Below the pieces are notes generated by a model that was not told the origin of the DNA, did no database searches, and saw nothing but the letters and a program-made list of their open reading frames with translations. A program made the translations under genes and the position numbers. Positions 24,916 through 33,578 of a stretch of 64,000 nt of DNA are shown piece after piece. Every line of letters starts with the position of its first letter. Position 1 is the first letter of the stretch. Source of the stretch: Amaricoccus macauensis_A (GTDB lineage Bacteria > Pseudomonadota > Alphaproteobacteria > Rhodobacterales > Rhodobacteraceae); the NCBI RefSeq assembly GCF_049800915.1, contig NZ_JBNAFY010000002.1, positions 62,001-126,000 on the forward strand, given 5' to 3'.

Positions 24916-26202
24916 ATGACCCAGCCACTACGCATTGGTCTCGCAGGTTTGGGAACCGTCGGTGTCGGCGTGATCAGGATTGTCCAGGACCACGCGGAGA
25001 TGCTCCGCGCGCGTGCCGGTCGACCGATCGAGATTACGGCGGTATCCGCGCGCTCCCGCCACCGGGACCGCGGCGTCGCGCTTGCCGCCTATGCCTGGGA
25101 AGATGATCCCGTCGCCCTCGCGCGCCGCGACGACGTGGATCTCGTGATCGAGGTGATGGGCGGAGAGAACGGTCCCGCCAAGGCCACCACCAAGACGGCG
25201 CTGGAGAACGGCAAGCACGTCGTGACCGCGAACAAGGCAATGATGGCGCGCCACGGTCACGAATTGGCGGAGCTTGCCGAGAAGAACGGCGTCGCGCTGC
25301 GCTTCGAGGCTGCCGTGGCTGGCGGCATTCCTGTCGTTAAGGCGCTCAGTGAAGGCCTTGCGGCGAATGCCATCACGCGGGTTCTCGGCGTGCTCAACGG
25401 CACCTGCAACTATATCCTGACCGAGATGGAGCGCACGGGCGCGGCCTATGGCAAGGTGCTCGAGGACGCCCAGCGTCTGGGCTATGCCGAGGCCGATCCG
25501 ACCTTTGATGTCGGTGGTTTCGATGCCGCGCAGAAACTCGCCCTGCTGACCTCCCTCGCGTTCAATACGCGGGTCGATTACGACAACCTCACCATCGAGG
25601 GCATCGAGCGCGTGAGCCTTGCGGATATCGAGCATGCGGCCGAACTCGGCTACCGGATCAAGCTGCTCGGTGTGACGCAGGTCGAGAACGGCGCGGTGGA
25701 GAGCCGGATGCAGCCTTGCCTCGTCCCGGCAGAATCCCTGCTCGGCGAGATCGAGGGTGTCACAAACATGGTGGTGATCGAGGGTGACTCGGTCGGGCGA
25801 ATCATTCTCGCCGGCCCCGGTGCCGGCGAAGGGCCGACCGCCTCGGCAATCATGGGCGACGTGATCGATGTGGCCTGGGGGCTCATCCTGCCGGTCTTCG
25901 GACATCCCGCCGCCGCGCTGGCGCCTTCCAACCCCTCGAAGACCTCGAGCCGCGCGGCCTACTACCTGCGTTTCCTGCTCACGGATGCTCCGGGTACGCT
26001 CGCGAAGGTCGCGACGGCGTTGGGAGAGGCCGGAATATCCATCAACCGGATGCGGCAGGTCCAGCATTCCGAGGGCGGGGCGCCGGTGCTTATCCTGACC
26101 CACGAGACCGACCGTTCCGCTCTCGATGGCGCGCTGGCGCGGATTGCCGGGTTCGAGGCCTGCCTCGAGACGCCGGTCGCGATCCGGATCGAGGACGTCT
26201 GA
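24916..26202 (+). CDS. hom: homoserine dehydrogenase
   Basis: Homoserine dehydrogenase reduces aspartate semialdehyde to homoserine, the branch point to threonine, methionine and isoleucine. The 428-residue protein has the NAD(P) motif GLAGLGTVGVGV (8-19), KHVVTANKAMMARHG with the conserved Thr-Ala-Asn-Lys, the catalytic region GVLNGTCNYILTEM and YAEADPTFDVGGFDA, and a C-terminal ACT domain (about 350-425) for threonine feedback. It is a monofunctional form without an aspartokinase domain. The ATG at 24916 follows an AGGGGAACAG ribosome site. The order aminotransferase - hom - glpX is kept, but a GNAT gene is inserted between hom and glpX. Confidence 0.96.
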   Translation: MTQPLRIGLAGLGTVGVGVIRIVQDHAEMLRARAGRPIEITAVSARSRHRDRGVALAAYAWEDDPVALARRDDVDLVIEVMGGENGPAKATTKTALENGKHVVTANKAMMARHGHELAELAEKNGVALRFEAAVAGGIPVVKALSEGLAANAITRVLGVLNGTCNYILTEMERTGAAYGKVLEDAQRLGYAEADPTFDVGGFDAAQKLALLTSLAFNTRVDYDNLTIEGIERVSLADIEHAAELGYRIKLLGVTQVENGAVESRMQPCLVPAESLLGEIEGVTNMVVIEGDSVGRIILAGPGAGEGPTASAIMGDVIDVAWGLILPVFGHPAAALAPSNPSKTSSRAAYYLRFLLTDAPGTLAKVATALGEAGISINRMRQVQHSEGGAPVLILTHETDRSALDGALARIAGFEACLETPVAIRIEDV

Positions 26203-26748
26203 TTGTCGGGCGGCGGCTGCGCGGAAGGCGTTGTGCTGAGGCCCTGCCTCGAGGCGGATCTGGACGAGGTCTGCCGGATCTATGGTCATCATGTGCGGAC
26301 GGGAACGGGCTCCTTTGAAGAGGTCCCACCCGAACTGGCGGAGATGCGGGCGCGCTGGCAGCGGGTGGTCGGGCTGGATCTGCCCTACCTCGTGGCCGTG
26401 GAAGGCGGCCGTGTGCTGGGATTTTCCTATGCGGCACCGTTTCACCATCGTTCCGCCTTTCGCCACACGCTTGAAGATACCGTCTATCTCGCTCCGGATG
26501 CCGTTGGCCGCGGCATCGGAAAGGCGCTGGTTTCGGAGGTGCTTCGGCTTGCGGGGCGTGCCGGCTACAAGCGGATGGTTGCGGTGATCGGCGACAGTTC
26601 GAACCAGGGCTCGATCGGCCTGCACCGTGCGCTCGGTTTCGAGCATGCCGGTATTCTGCGCGCCGTCGGGCAGAAATTCGGACGCTGGCTCGACGTGGTC
26701 TACATGCAGCGCGACCTCGAACCGGGCGACACCTCGCCGAACCCTTGA
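26203..26748 (+). CDS. GNAT acetyltransferase, phosphinothricin/methionine-derivative acetyltransferase (Pat/MddA) type
   Basis: A GNAT protein of about 180 residues with the pattern of the Pat/YncA/MddA group: RPCLEADLDEVCRIYGHHVRTGTGSFEE at the N-terminus (shown here in part as IYGHHVRTGTGSFEE), YLVAVEGGRVLGFSYA, the acetyl-CoA loop DAVGRGIGKALV, and AVIGDSSNQGSIGLHRALGF. Such enzymes acetylate the amino group of phosphinothricin, methionine sulfone/sulfoximine or similar amino acids. The frame opens with a TTG abutting the hom stop; a GTG at 26233 with GGAAGG upstream is an equally good or better start and fits family length. Tight packing behind hom implies cotranscription. Confidence 0.87.
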   Translation: MSGGGCAEGVVLRPCLEADLDEVCRIYGHHVRTGTGSFEEVPPELAEMRARWQRVVGLDLPYLVAVEGGRVLGFSYAAPFHHRSAFRHTLEDTVYLAPDAVGRGIGKALVSEVLRLAGRAGYKRMVAVIGDSSNQGSIGLHRALGFEHAGILRAVGQKFGRWLDVVYMQRDLEPGDTSPNP

Positions 26749-26839
26749 GGGCGCAGGCGGAGTGCCTGGTGCAAAGCGGGTTGCTCCGGACCGGTGGCGG
26801 GCCTAGAAGCAAGGCGTTGGTGTATCATAGGGGCCCCAC

Positions 26840-27808
26840 ATGTCTGAATCGAACATCTTTGCCGACCGTATGCTTTCGCTGGGTCTTGCCCGCGTTTCCG
26901 AGCAGGCCGCAATTGCAGCAGCGCGACTGATTGGTGGAGGTGACGAAAAGGCCGCCGACCAGGCCGCCGTGGATGCCATGCGCACCCAGCTCAACGCACT
27001 CGACATCGAAGGTGTCGTCGTGATCGGCGAAGGGGAGCGTGACGAAGCTCCGATGCTCTACATCGGGGAGGAAGTCGGCACCGGCAACGGCCCCGCGGTC
27101 GACATCGCGCTTGATCCGCTGGAAGGCACGACGCTCTGCGCCAAGGACATGCCGAACTCCCTGGCCGTTGTTGCGATGGGTCCGCGCGGCTCGATGCTTC
27201 ACGCCCCGGACGTCTACATGGACAAGCTCGCGATCGGACCGGGCTATCCCACCGACTGCGTGACGCTCGACATGACCCCGACGGAGCGTGTGATGAACTT
27301 CGCCAAGGCGAAGGGCGTGACCGCGAAGGAGGTGAAGGTTTGCGTGCTTGAGCGTCCCCGGCACCAGGAAATGATTGCCGAGATCCGCGAAACGGGCGCC
27401 CATATCCGTCTGATTACCGATGGGGATGTTGCTGGTATCATGCATTGCGCCGATGCCAACCGCACCAATATCGACATGTACATGGGTTCGGGCGGGGCAC
27501 CCGAGGGTGTTCTCGCGGCTGCGGCGCTGAAGTGCATGGGTGGCCAGATGTACGGCCGGCTCCTGTTCCGGAATGACGACGAACGTGGGCGGGCCACGAA
27601 GGCCGGGATCACCGATTTCGATAAGATCTACAGCCGCGACGAGCTTGTGACGCGCGACGTCATCTTCGCCGCGACCGGTGTAACCGACGGGTCGATCGTT
27701 TCCGGCGCGCGTTGGGATGGCGGTTATCTCGAGACCGAAACAGTGCTCATGCGCTCCAAGACCGGCTCGGTGCGTCACATCACCTATCGTCAGAACAATA
27801 ACATCTGA
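26840..27808 (+). CDS. glpX: class II fructose-1,6-bisphosphatase GlpX
   Basis: GlpX hydrolyses fructose-1,6-bisphosphate in gluconeogenesis, and in some autotrophs sedoheptulose bisphosphate as well. At 322 residues it has usual length. Visible motifs include GEGERDEAPML (metal site Glu residues), ALDPLEGTTLCA and GGAPEGVLAAAALKCMGG, and the start MSESNIFADRMLSLGLARV is typical. AGGGG precedes the ATG at 26840. It sits behind hom and the GNAT gene and is followed 10 bases later by a small membrane-protein gene. It would be needed for growth on acids such as those produced by the glycolate and proline routes in this window. Confidence 0.96.
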   Translation: MSESNIFADRMLSLGLARVSEQAAIAAARLIGGGDEKAADQAAVDAMRTQLNALDIEGVVVIGEGERDEAPMLYIGEEVGTGNGPAVDIALDPLEGTTLCAKDMPNSLAVVAMGPRGSMLHAPDVYMDKLAIGPGYPTDCVTLDMTPTERVMNFAKAKGVTAKEVKVCVLERPRHQEMIAEIRETGAHIRLITDGDVAGIMHCADANRTNIDMYMGSGGAPEGVLAAAALKCMGGQMYGRLLFRNDDERGRATKAGITDFDKIYSRDELVTRDVIFAATGVTDGSIVSGARWDGGYLETETVLMRSKTGSVRHITYRQNNNI

Positions 27809-27818
27809 GGTCAGCCGC

Positions 27819-28097
27819 GTGGAAAAAACACGCAGCGGCAAAGAGAAGTTCGCGATCGGCTTCATGGTCGTCTGGATCGTTTTCTGGGCGGCTGGAATGC
27901 TGATCGTGATCTATGGCCTCGTGAGATCCCTGCTGTCGGGCAACCTGACGGCAGCGGGTTTCATGGGGATTTGGCTCGTTGCAGCGGGCTTCGGGCTTGC
28001 GATGGGGATGCGCAAGCTTGTGGAGCTTCTGCGCAATGGTCGCACTGCACCAAAAGGGGCACGCAACCACGATTGGAACGACGGCACCGACGTCTGA
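27819..28097 (+). CDS. small two-helix membrane protein of unknown function
   Basis: A 92-residue protein with two predicted membrane helices, at about residues 14-36 and 46-66 (FAIGFMVVWIVFWAAGMLIVI and the following AAGFMGIWLVAAGFGLAMG), and a basic, Asn/Asp-rich cytoplasmic tail ending HDWNDGTDV. I do not recognise a family. The GTG start at 27819 is chosen because GAGGTC lies just upstream and the earlier frame only overlaps glpX. It begins 10 bases after the glpX stop, so it is probably cotranscribed with it. Confidence 0.65.
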   Translation: MEKTRSGKEKFAIGFMVVWIVFWAAGMLIVIYGLVRSLLSGNLTAAGFMGIWLVAAGFGLAMGMRKLVELLRNGRTAPKGARNHDWNDGTDV

Positions 28098-28109
28098 AGG
28101 CCGACAGCC

Positions 28110-28796
28110 TCAGGTCGTGGTTTCTTCGGGTAGGCCTTCGACAATCGCGATATCTTCCGCATCCAGTGGCGCGTTCAGGGCCCAGGGCCGGAAGCGGAGC
28201 CGCAGTGCCTCCAGCACGGCCTCCCAACCCTGCTCGGGTTCGCGATACCCTGCGCGGTGAGCGGCCCGCTTGAATTCGGACCATTCGGACGCCCCTGTTT
28301 CGACCGGTGCAGGCCAGATCGCGTGGCCGGAGCGCGCCAGTCTCCTCCAGTCGAACTTGGGGCCGGGGTCGAACTTGCGCCCCGGAGCCGTATCCGAATG
28401 GCCCAGCACGCGCTCGGGCGGTATCTCCCAGCGCATGCGCGTATCAGCTATCAACGCCTCCAGCGCTGCCATCTGCGGTTCGGGGAAGGGGGGGAACCCT
28501 CCGAGGGACGCAGGGTTCGCCAGTTCGATGCCGATCGAATGGGAATTGATGTCTGTCACGGCCCCCCACTGGCCCACGCCAGCGTGCCAGGCCCGTCGCT
28601 CCTCCGCGACCAGCCGCGTGACCTGACCGTTCTCGCTGATGACGTAATGCGCGGATACCTCGGTTTCCGGATCGCAGAGCCGCTCGATTGCCGCGGCAGC
28701 GGTTTCCATGGCCGTATGGTGAATCAGGATCATGTCCGGCCGGTCGCAACCGCGACGCGCGCCATGGTTCGGGCTGGGTCGGTCCAAAATCTTCAT
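28110..28796 (-). CDS. N-acetylmuramoyl-L-alanine amidase, AmpD/Amidase_2 type
   Basis: A 228-residue zinc amidase. The metal ligands match the Amidase_2 family: His in MILIHHTAM, His in VLGHSDTAPGRKFDPG and Asp in the same block (KFDPG), with the conserved Glu region SHSIGIELANP between. There is no signal peptide, so it is likely a cytoplasmic AmpD-like enzyme that removes the peptide from anhydro-muropeptides in cell-wall recycling. The ATG at 28794-28796 gives the family N-terminus (...DRPSPNHGARRG...). No ampE or ampR is adjacent. It lies downstream of the excalibur-like lipoprotein on the same strand, 22 bases apart, and is convergent with the glpX operon. Confidence 0.88.
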   Translation of the reverse strand: MKILDRPSPNHGARRGCDRPDMILIHHTAMETAAAAIERLCDPETEVSAHYVISENGQVTRLVAEERRAWHAGVGQWGAVTDINSHSIGIELANPASLGGFPPFPEPQMAALEALIADTRMRWEIPPERVLGHSDTAPGRKFDPGPKFDWRRLARSGHAIWPAPVETGASEWSEFKRAAHRAGYREPEQGWEAVLEALRLRFRPWALNAPLDAEDIAIVEGLPEETTT

Positions 28797-28818
28797 GGGC
28801 GCGTGCCCGCCCGGTCGC

Positions 28819-29448
28819 TCAGCGCAGGGCGCGGTAGGGCGCAGGGTCCCATCTGCAGGCGAACCCGTCGCCATCGGGATCAAGCCCGAGCCTGTCGGAG
28901 GTCGGCCCGCCTGCATCGAGAAAAGCGCGTTGGGCGTCGTCGGGGTTGGAGTAGCGCCCGCAATTCGACGTGACGCGGAGGCCGCGTGACCGCTGGTAGA
29001 CCTTTTCCCCGACGGCATTGCTGGTCTGCTGGGCGAAGAGAGCGATATTTGCCCCGCTGGACGATTGCGGCACGCCTGTCGGCTGAACGACGACGAGTTG
29101 CGAGCGGGCCGCCGCGAGTTCGGCTTCCGCCGCCGCCGCATCGATCTGCTGCTGTTCCAGCGAGAATTCTGCGAGATTGAGCCGGTCATCGCCGATCTGC
29201 GAGACGGATTGCCCGGTCGGAGTGGTCGTGGGCACCGAGGTCAGCCCGACCGGAACGCCCGTGCCGGCGGCTGCCGCTGCCGCGCTACCGCCGTTGCTTG
29301 AGGCCGTGCCTGTGGAGGGCGTCGTGACATATTCCGGAGGCGGCGCGTCGAAGCCCGGCGGTGGAACCTCGTAGATCACCACATCGCTCGGGACGGAGTT
29401 CGAACAAGCCGTCAGCGCGCAGATCGCCAGAATTGATAGTGCACGCAT
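28819..29448 (-). CDS. lipoprotein with excalibur-like C-terminal domain
   Basis: A 209-residue lipoprotein: the N-terminus has a lipobox (ALTAC, Cys about 15). Residues 30-110 are Pro/Thr/Ser/Ala-rich and low in complexity, then a short helical Gln/Ala stretch follows. The last 50 residues carry CGRYSNPDDAQRAF and DPDGDGFACRWD, matching the small calcium-binding excalibur fold (Cys...Asp-x-Asp-x-Asp-Gly...Cys). It should sit on a membrane as a surface or periplasmic protein. It lies 22 bases upstream of the amidase gene on the same strand, so a peptidoglycan-related role for both is plausible, but this is context only. Confidence 0.75.
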   Translation of the reverse strand: MRALSILAICALTACSNSVPSDVVIYEVPPPGFDAPPPEYVTTPSTGTASSNGGSAAAAAAGTGVPVGLTSVPTTTPTGQSVSQIGDDRLNLAEFSLEQQQIDAAAAEAELAAARSQLVVVQPTGVPQSSSGANIALFAQQTSNAVGEKVYQRSRGLRVTSNCGRYSNPDDAQRAFLDAGGPTSDRLGLDPDGDGFACRWDPAPYRALR

Positions 29449-29491
29449 CGATTGCTCGCCTCTCGGGATAGTTCTTGCCGCTGTTTCCTAC

Positions 29492-30979
29492 TTACCACCA
29501 TTTTTCCGGTTTTGAAGCGAAACCGCTCGCGCTTTCCACCGCGAAGGCAATGTTGAGCATGTCCGCCTCTTCCCAGGGGCGCCCGATCAACTGCAATCCG
29601 AGAGGAAGTCCCTTCTCGTCAAGGCCCGCGGGCACGGAAACGCCGGGAAGGCCTGCGAGGTTCACTGTGACCGTGAAGACATCATTGAGATACATCTGCA
29701 CCGGGTCCGCGTCGGCCATCTCGCCGAGCGCAAAGGCCGCAGAGGGGGTGGCGGGGGTCAGGATTGCGTCGATACCCTGGTCGAAGACCGCCTCGAAATC
29801 GCGCTTGATCAGGGTGCGGACCTTCTGCGCGCGCAGGTAGTAGGCGTCGTAGTAGCCCGCCGAGAGAACGTATGTCCCGATCATGATGCGACGTTTGACC
29901 TCTGCGCCGAAACCCTCTGCGCGGGTGCGCTCGTAAAGATCGGTGATGCCGTCGCCGGCCGCGAGCTTGGCACGACGCCCGTATCGCACGCCGTCGTAGC
30001 GCGCGAGGTTGGAGGAGGCCTCGGCCGGTGCGATCACGTAATAGGCGGGCAGGGCGTATTTCGTGTGGGGCAGCGAGATATCCACCACCTCCGCGCCGGC
30101 GTCCCGCAGCATCTCGGCACCTCGGGCCCAGATCGCCTCGATCTCGGCCGGCATCCCCTCGACGCGGTATTCCTTCGGAAGGCCGATCTTCTTTCCACGG
30201 ATATCTCCAGTGAGAGCGGCTTCGAAGTCGGGGACCGGAAGATCGGCGGAGGTCGAATCCTTCGGGTCGTGGCCAGCCATTGCGCGGAGCATGATGGCGC
30301 TGTCGCGCACCGTTCGGGTCATGGGACCGGCCTGGTCGAGAGAGGAGGCAAAGGCGACGATACCCCAGCGGGAGCAGCGGCCATAGGTCGGTTTCACACC
30401 CACGATGCCTGTGAATGCGGCGGGCTGGCGAATCGATCCGCCGGTATCCGTCCCGGTTGCGCCGAGGCAGAGGTCGGCGGCCACGGCCGCCGCGGACCCG
30501 CCGGAAGACCCGCCAGGTGTCAGCGGACGGTTGTCGCCCGCGCGCTGCCAGGGGCTTTTCACCGGGCCGTAGCAGGAGGTCTCGTTCGAGCTGCCCATGG
30601 CGAACTCGTCCATGTTGAGCTTGCCGATGCAGACCGCCCCCTGGTCCCAGAGCTGCGCGGTGACCGTGCTCTCGTATTGCGGCAAGAAGCTTTCCAGAAT
30701 GTTCGACGCCGCCTGGCTCTGAACACCTTCGACGCAGAACAGATCCTTGATCCCGAGCGGAATGCCGCAGAGATCCGGGGCGCCACCATCACGGATCCGC
30801 GCATCGGCACGCGCGGCCTGGTCGCGGGCCATCTCGGCGGTCAGGACCGAAAAGGCATTGAGTTCGCTTGCCGCTTCCGCCGCATCGAGGCAGGCCTCGG
30901 TCAGATCTGCCGAGGAGAAGTCACCCGCGCGGAGCTTGTCGCGGGCATCGGCGATTGTCATCCGGGTGAGTTCACTCAT
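29492..30979 (-). CDS. gatA: Asp-tRNA(Asn)/Glu-tRNA(Gln) amidotransferase subunit A
   Basis: GatA is the amidase subunit of GatCAB, which converts Glu-tRNA(Gln) to Gln-tRNA(Gln) (and Asp-tRNA(Asn) where needed). The 495-residue protein has the amidase triad: Lys 78 (PLGIKDLFC), the cis-Ser in PGGSSGGSAAA (about 158), and the nucleophile Ser 182 in GTDTGGSIRQP. The ATG shares a base with the gatC stop (TAATG overlap), so the subunits are translationally coupled. gatB is not next to them in this window. The nearby tRNA-Gln gene is a likely substrate. Confidence 0.97.
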   Translation of the reverse strand: MSELTRMTIADARDKLRAGDFSSADLTEACLDAAEAASELNAFSVLTAEMARDQAARADARIRDGGAPDLCGIPLGIKDLFCVEGVQSQAASNILESFLPQYESTVTAQLWDQGAVCIGKLNMDEFAMGSSNETSCYGPVKSPWQRAGDNRPLTPGGSSGGSAAAVAADLCLGATGTDTGGSIRQPAAFTGIVGVKPTYGRCSRWGIVAFASSLDQAGPMTRTVRDSAIMLRAMAGHDPKDSTSADLPVPDFEAALTGDIRGKKIGLPKEYRVEGMPAEIEAIWARGAEMLRDAGAEVVDISLPHTKYALPAYYVIAPAEASSNLARYDGVRYGRRAKLAAGDGITDLYERTRAEGFGAEVKRRIMIGTYVLSAGYYDAYYLRAQKVRTLIKRDFEAVFDQGIDAILTPATPSAAFALGEMADADPVQMYLNDVFTVTVNLAGLPGVSVPAGLDEKGLPLGLQLIGRPWEEADMLNIAFAVESASGFASKPEKWW

Positions 30980-31266
30980 TATTCGACCACCTTCGGAACG
31001 GTGAAAAAACCGGCGCGCGCGTCCGGCGCATTGGTCAGGACCTTGTCGCGCTTCGAGCCGTCGGTGACGGCGTCTTCGCGCCACTTGAGCTTCATGGGGG
31101 TCACGGAGGTCATCGGCTCGATGCCCGTGACATCCACTTCCGCGAGTTGTTCCATGAAACCGAGGATCGCGGAGAGTTCTCCGGCGAGCGGGGCAAGATC
31201 GGCCTCCGCCACCTCGATACGGGCAAGATGCGCGACCCGGCGCGCGGTATCCTTGTCGATGGCCAT
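30979..31266 (-). CDS. gatC: Asp-tRNA(Asn)/Glu-tRNA(Gln) amidotransferase subunit C
   Basis: GatC (95 residues) is the small stabilising subunit of GatCAB, bridging GatA and GatB. The opening MAIDKDTARRVAHLARIEV and the ILGFMEQLAEVDVTGIEPM segment are typical, as is the end ...AGFFTVPKVVE. The ATG on 31264-31266 is placed at the family start; the frame is open upstream but without homology. Its TAA stop overlaps the gatA ATG by one base. Transcription probably begins in the 31270-31440 region, divergent from the tRNA-Gln gene. Confidence 0.95.
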   Translation of the reverse strand: MAIDKDTARRVAHLARIEVAEADLAPLAGELSAILGFMEQLAEVDVTGIEPMTSVTPMKLKWREDAVTDGSKRDKVLTNAPDARAGFFTVPKVVE

Positions 31267-31496
31267 GACTGCTCGAATGCTGGGATGTCCGTTGGGGGCC
31301 GGGAGTATCGCGCCGCGCCCCGGGGTGCAAGTGTCAGACGCAGACCGAGGGCTGGCGGCGCGGATCGCAGGCACGGACGGGTGGCCGGATCGCCGGATGA
31401 AAGGGCCTACGAAGCCACATGAAAAAGTCTCGCATTCGACGTGATTCGCGGGTTGATCTTTCTGAGGGCCTTGCGTATGAAGCCGGCCTCTGCTGT

Positions 31497-31570
31497 TGGG
31501 GAATAGGTTAACGGTAGACCCACGGACTCTGACTCCGTTAGTCCTGGTTCGAATCCAGGTTCCCCAGCCA
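31497..31570 (+). tRNA. tRNA-Gln (anticodon CTG)
   Basis: The acceptor arms TGGGGAA (31497-31503) and TTCCCCA (31560-31566) pair, followed by discriminator G and an encoded CCA (31568-31570). The anticodon arm is ACGGA - CTCTGAC - TCCGT, which places CTG at positions 34-36. The T arm CCTGG - TTCGAAT - CCAGG is perfect. This is a standard glutamine tRNA reading CAG, and its charging would go through GatCAB encoded just beside it on the opposite strand. Confidence 0.95.
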
Positions 31571-31644
31571 GACCTTCCATTAGTTTTGTTTCTTCGGGGT
31601 TTGTCCCAGGGTTTGCGCGGTGCGCCGAGGCCGGAGTGCCGGGA

Positions 31645-32295
31645 TCATGCCCCGGGGGCGTTCCGCTGCGAGGGCGACTGATTGAATGCCTTCGTCGGCA
31701 GGCCCTTCCTCCGCTGCTCCAATGCCGCCGCGCTCCACCAGGAAAGTTGCGAGATTGTGCGGCTGAAATACCCGTTCCACCTCTCTTCGTCGGAATCGGG
31801 GTGGAATGTGCCGTCCTCAGACAGAACCTCCTGCGCCTTCGGAACGTGGATCATCGCGGAAACGGGCAGGCAGCCAAGTTCGCTCAGAAAGCTTCGCATG
31901 GTCACCGCGGCCCGGGTGCCGCCCCACTGACCGGCGGAATAGGTCACGATGGCGCTCGGCTTGTAGGAAAAGATCGAGCTTCCGAAATGGTTGAGCAGGT
32001 CGGCAAGTGCAGGACTCATGGAGTGATTGTATTCCGGGCTCACCATCAAGTAGCAGTCCGCGTCCCTGATCCGCCCGGCGAGATCGTCCAGCGACTTTGG
32101 CGCCCTGCCGGACGCATAGGCGAAATGCGGCTTGAACGGTGCTTCCAGTTGGAAGTCCAGCGGGTCGACAATTTCGGTTTCCATGCCTTCACGGCGCGCC
32201 AGACGTGCGACGGCCTCAGCCACCCTGGCCCCCAGCCGTGCCGGTTTCGGCGGCGTGCTTTCGCGAACCGAGCCGAGAAACAGCAGTGACTTCAC
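31645..32295 (-). CDS. NADPH-dependent FMN reductase family protein
   Basis: A 216-residue flavodoxin-like reductase. The phosphate-binding loop GSVRESTPPKPARLG follows strand 1, and VSPEYNHSMSPALADLLNHF is the family's P-E-Y-N-x-S-x-P-x-x-L-K/L-N signature, with YSAGQWGGTRAA after it. Members reduce FMN, azo dyes, chromate or quinones with NAD(P)H. The start is a GTG (32293-32295), supported by GGGGGTG six bases upstream. It has no operon partner with a related task; arsC lies divergently 164 bases away. Confidence 0.87.
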   Translation of the reverse strand: MKSLLFLGSVRESTPPKPARLGARVAEAVARLARREGMETEIVDPLDFQLEAPFKPHFAYASGRAPKSLDDLAGRIRDADCYLMVSPEYNHSMSPALADLLNHFGSSIFSYKPSAIVTYSAGQWGGTRAAVTMRSFLSELGCLPVSAMIHVPKAQEVLSEDGTFHPDSDEERWNGYFSRTISQLSWWSAAALEQRRKGLPTKAFNQSPSQRNAPGA

Positions 32296-32459
32296 CTAAA
32301 ACACCCCCTAAGGAATTGTCTTCGCTCGCATGATGCAACGCATCTCCGGTCGTTCCCAGCGGGAAAGCGAGGTGTCAAGAAACTGTCGCTTGCGCTGCTT
32401 GTCGAGCTTCGACGAAATTACGGCTTCAGTTCGGAAGTGAGTGTTGGAGCCGACCGCCG

Positions 32460-32879
32460 ATGATCGTGATTCACCACAACCCCGATTGCGGAACATCGCG
32501 CAACGTCCTCTCCCTGATCCGCGCGGCCGGCTATGAGCCCGAAGTCATTCCCTATCTCGAGACCGGCTGGTCCCGCCCTCAACTTCTTGCACTTTTCGCG
32601 GCGGCAGATCTGACCCCGCGCGCGGCCCTGCGCATCACCAAGAGCCCGGCGAAGGAACTAGGCCTGCTGGACCCATCCGTCTCCGATGCGGCGCTACTCG
32701 ATGCCATGCTCGAGCATCCTGTTCTGGTGAACCGGCCGATCGTCTGCACGCCGAAGGGTGTGCGGCTCTGCCGTCCCTCGGAATTCGTGCTCGACCTTCT
32801 TGATCGCTGGCCTGAAGGCCCGGTCTACAAGGAAGACGGGCAGATGATCCTCGACGACATGGGCCACAGGGTCGTCTAG
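32460..32879 (+). CDS. arsC: arsenate reductase, glutaredoxin-dependent ArsC family
   Basis: A 139-residue ArsC of the glutaredoxin-linked class that reduces arsenate to arsenite. The N-terminal IVIHHNPDCGTSRNVL carries the nucleophile Cys 10, and HPVLVNRPIVCTPKGVRLCRPSE holds the Arg residues that bind arsenate (homologous to Arg 94 and 107 of the plasmid R773 enzyme). Length fits. No arsR, arsB or acr3 gene is adjacent, so it stands alone; isolated arsC copies are common, and a general thiol reductase role cannot be excluded. Confidence 0.92.
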   Translation: MIVIHHNPDCGTSRNVLSLIRAAGYEPEVIPYLETGWSRPQLLALFAAADLTPRAALRITKSPAKELGLLDPSVSDAALLDAMLEHPVLVNRPIVCTPKGVRLCRPSEFVLDLLDRWPEGPVYKEDGQMILDDMGHRVV

Positions 32880-32983
32880 GGCCTGACTGACGGACTTCGC
32901 AGTCCGCGACCGCTTCCACACTGGCATGCATGGGGGCTATGGAGCGTCTCTCGCTGGAATGGCCATCCTCGGAGTGCCCCCGT

Positions 32984-33532
32984 CTAGCGGTAGAGCCCGA
33001 CGCCATGTATCCAGTGAATATCATGGTAGACGAAAGTTCCCGTCATGCTGCTTCGGTAGGCTTGAAGCCTTCGGACCTGAAACGCGCGTTCGGGAATGCG
33101 CAGAGAAGGGCGGCGAATGTTCAGGGGAATCGCGGCCTCGAAGCCTCTGGAGCCGTAGTATCCGGGATTGCCTTCGAGCAGGACCATGGGCACGCCAAAC
33201 CCGTCTGCCTGGCTCATTGCCGCCTCGATGAGCGCGGTACCGATCCCGGCGCGCTGCACGTCGGGGCGAACCCCCAGCGGCGACAGTACCATCACATCGA
33301 TCATGCGGTCCCAGCCGTCGAGCCACGCATGGCTCACCATCACATGACCGAGCGGAACGTCTGCCCCATCCGTTGCAACCAGTGAGATCGTGGGGAAAGC
33401 CGCGTCCAGTTCCCGCAGGTCCTGAACAAGGGCGGGGACGCTGCTTTCCGCGCCGAAAGCTGCGCCGTGCAATTGCGCGATGTGTGTCCGATCGGCGGCC
33501 CTCTCGTTCCGGATGGTGCAGTCGTGCCGCAT
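32984..33532 (-). CDS. GNAT family N-acetyltransferase, YhbS-like
   Basis: A 182-residue GNAT protein of the YhbS type. The acetyl-CoA motif is in LSPLGVRPDVQRAGIGTALI, followed by GVPMVLLEGNPGYYGSRGFEAA, characteristic of this group (E-G-x-P-x-Y-Y-x-R-x-G-F). The substrate is unknown. AAGGGGAAC precedes the ATG at 33530-33532. It begins 46 bases downstream of a MarR gene on the same strand, so the two could be cotranscribed. Confidence 0.88.
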   Translation of the reverse strand: MRHDCTIRNERAADRTHIAQLHGAAFGAESSVPALVQDLRELDAAFPTISLVATDGADVPLGHVMVSHAWLDGWDRMIDVMVLSPLGVRPDVQRAGIGTALIEAAMSQADGFGVPMVLLEGNPGYYGSRGFEAAIPLNIRRPSLRIPERAFQVRRLQAYRSSMTGTFVYHDIHWIHGVGLYR

Positions 33533-33578
33533 TCATGTTCCCCTTGTGTCGCCTCGCAGGGCGGAATGCTCCCGCCTG

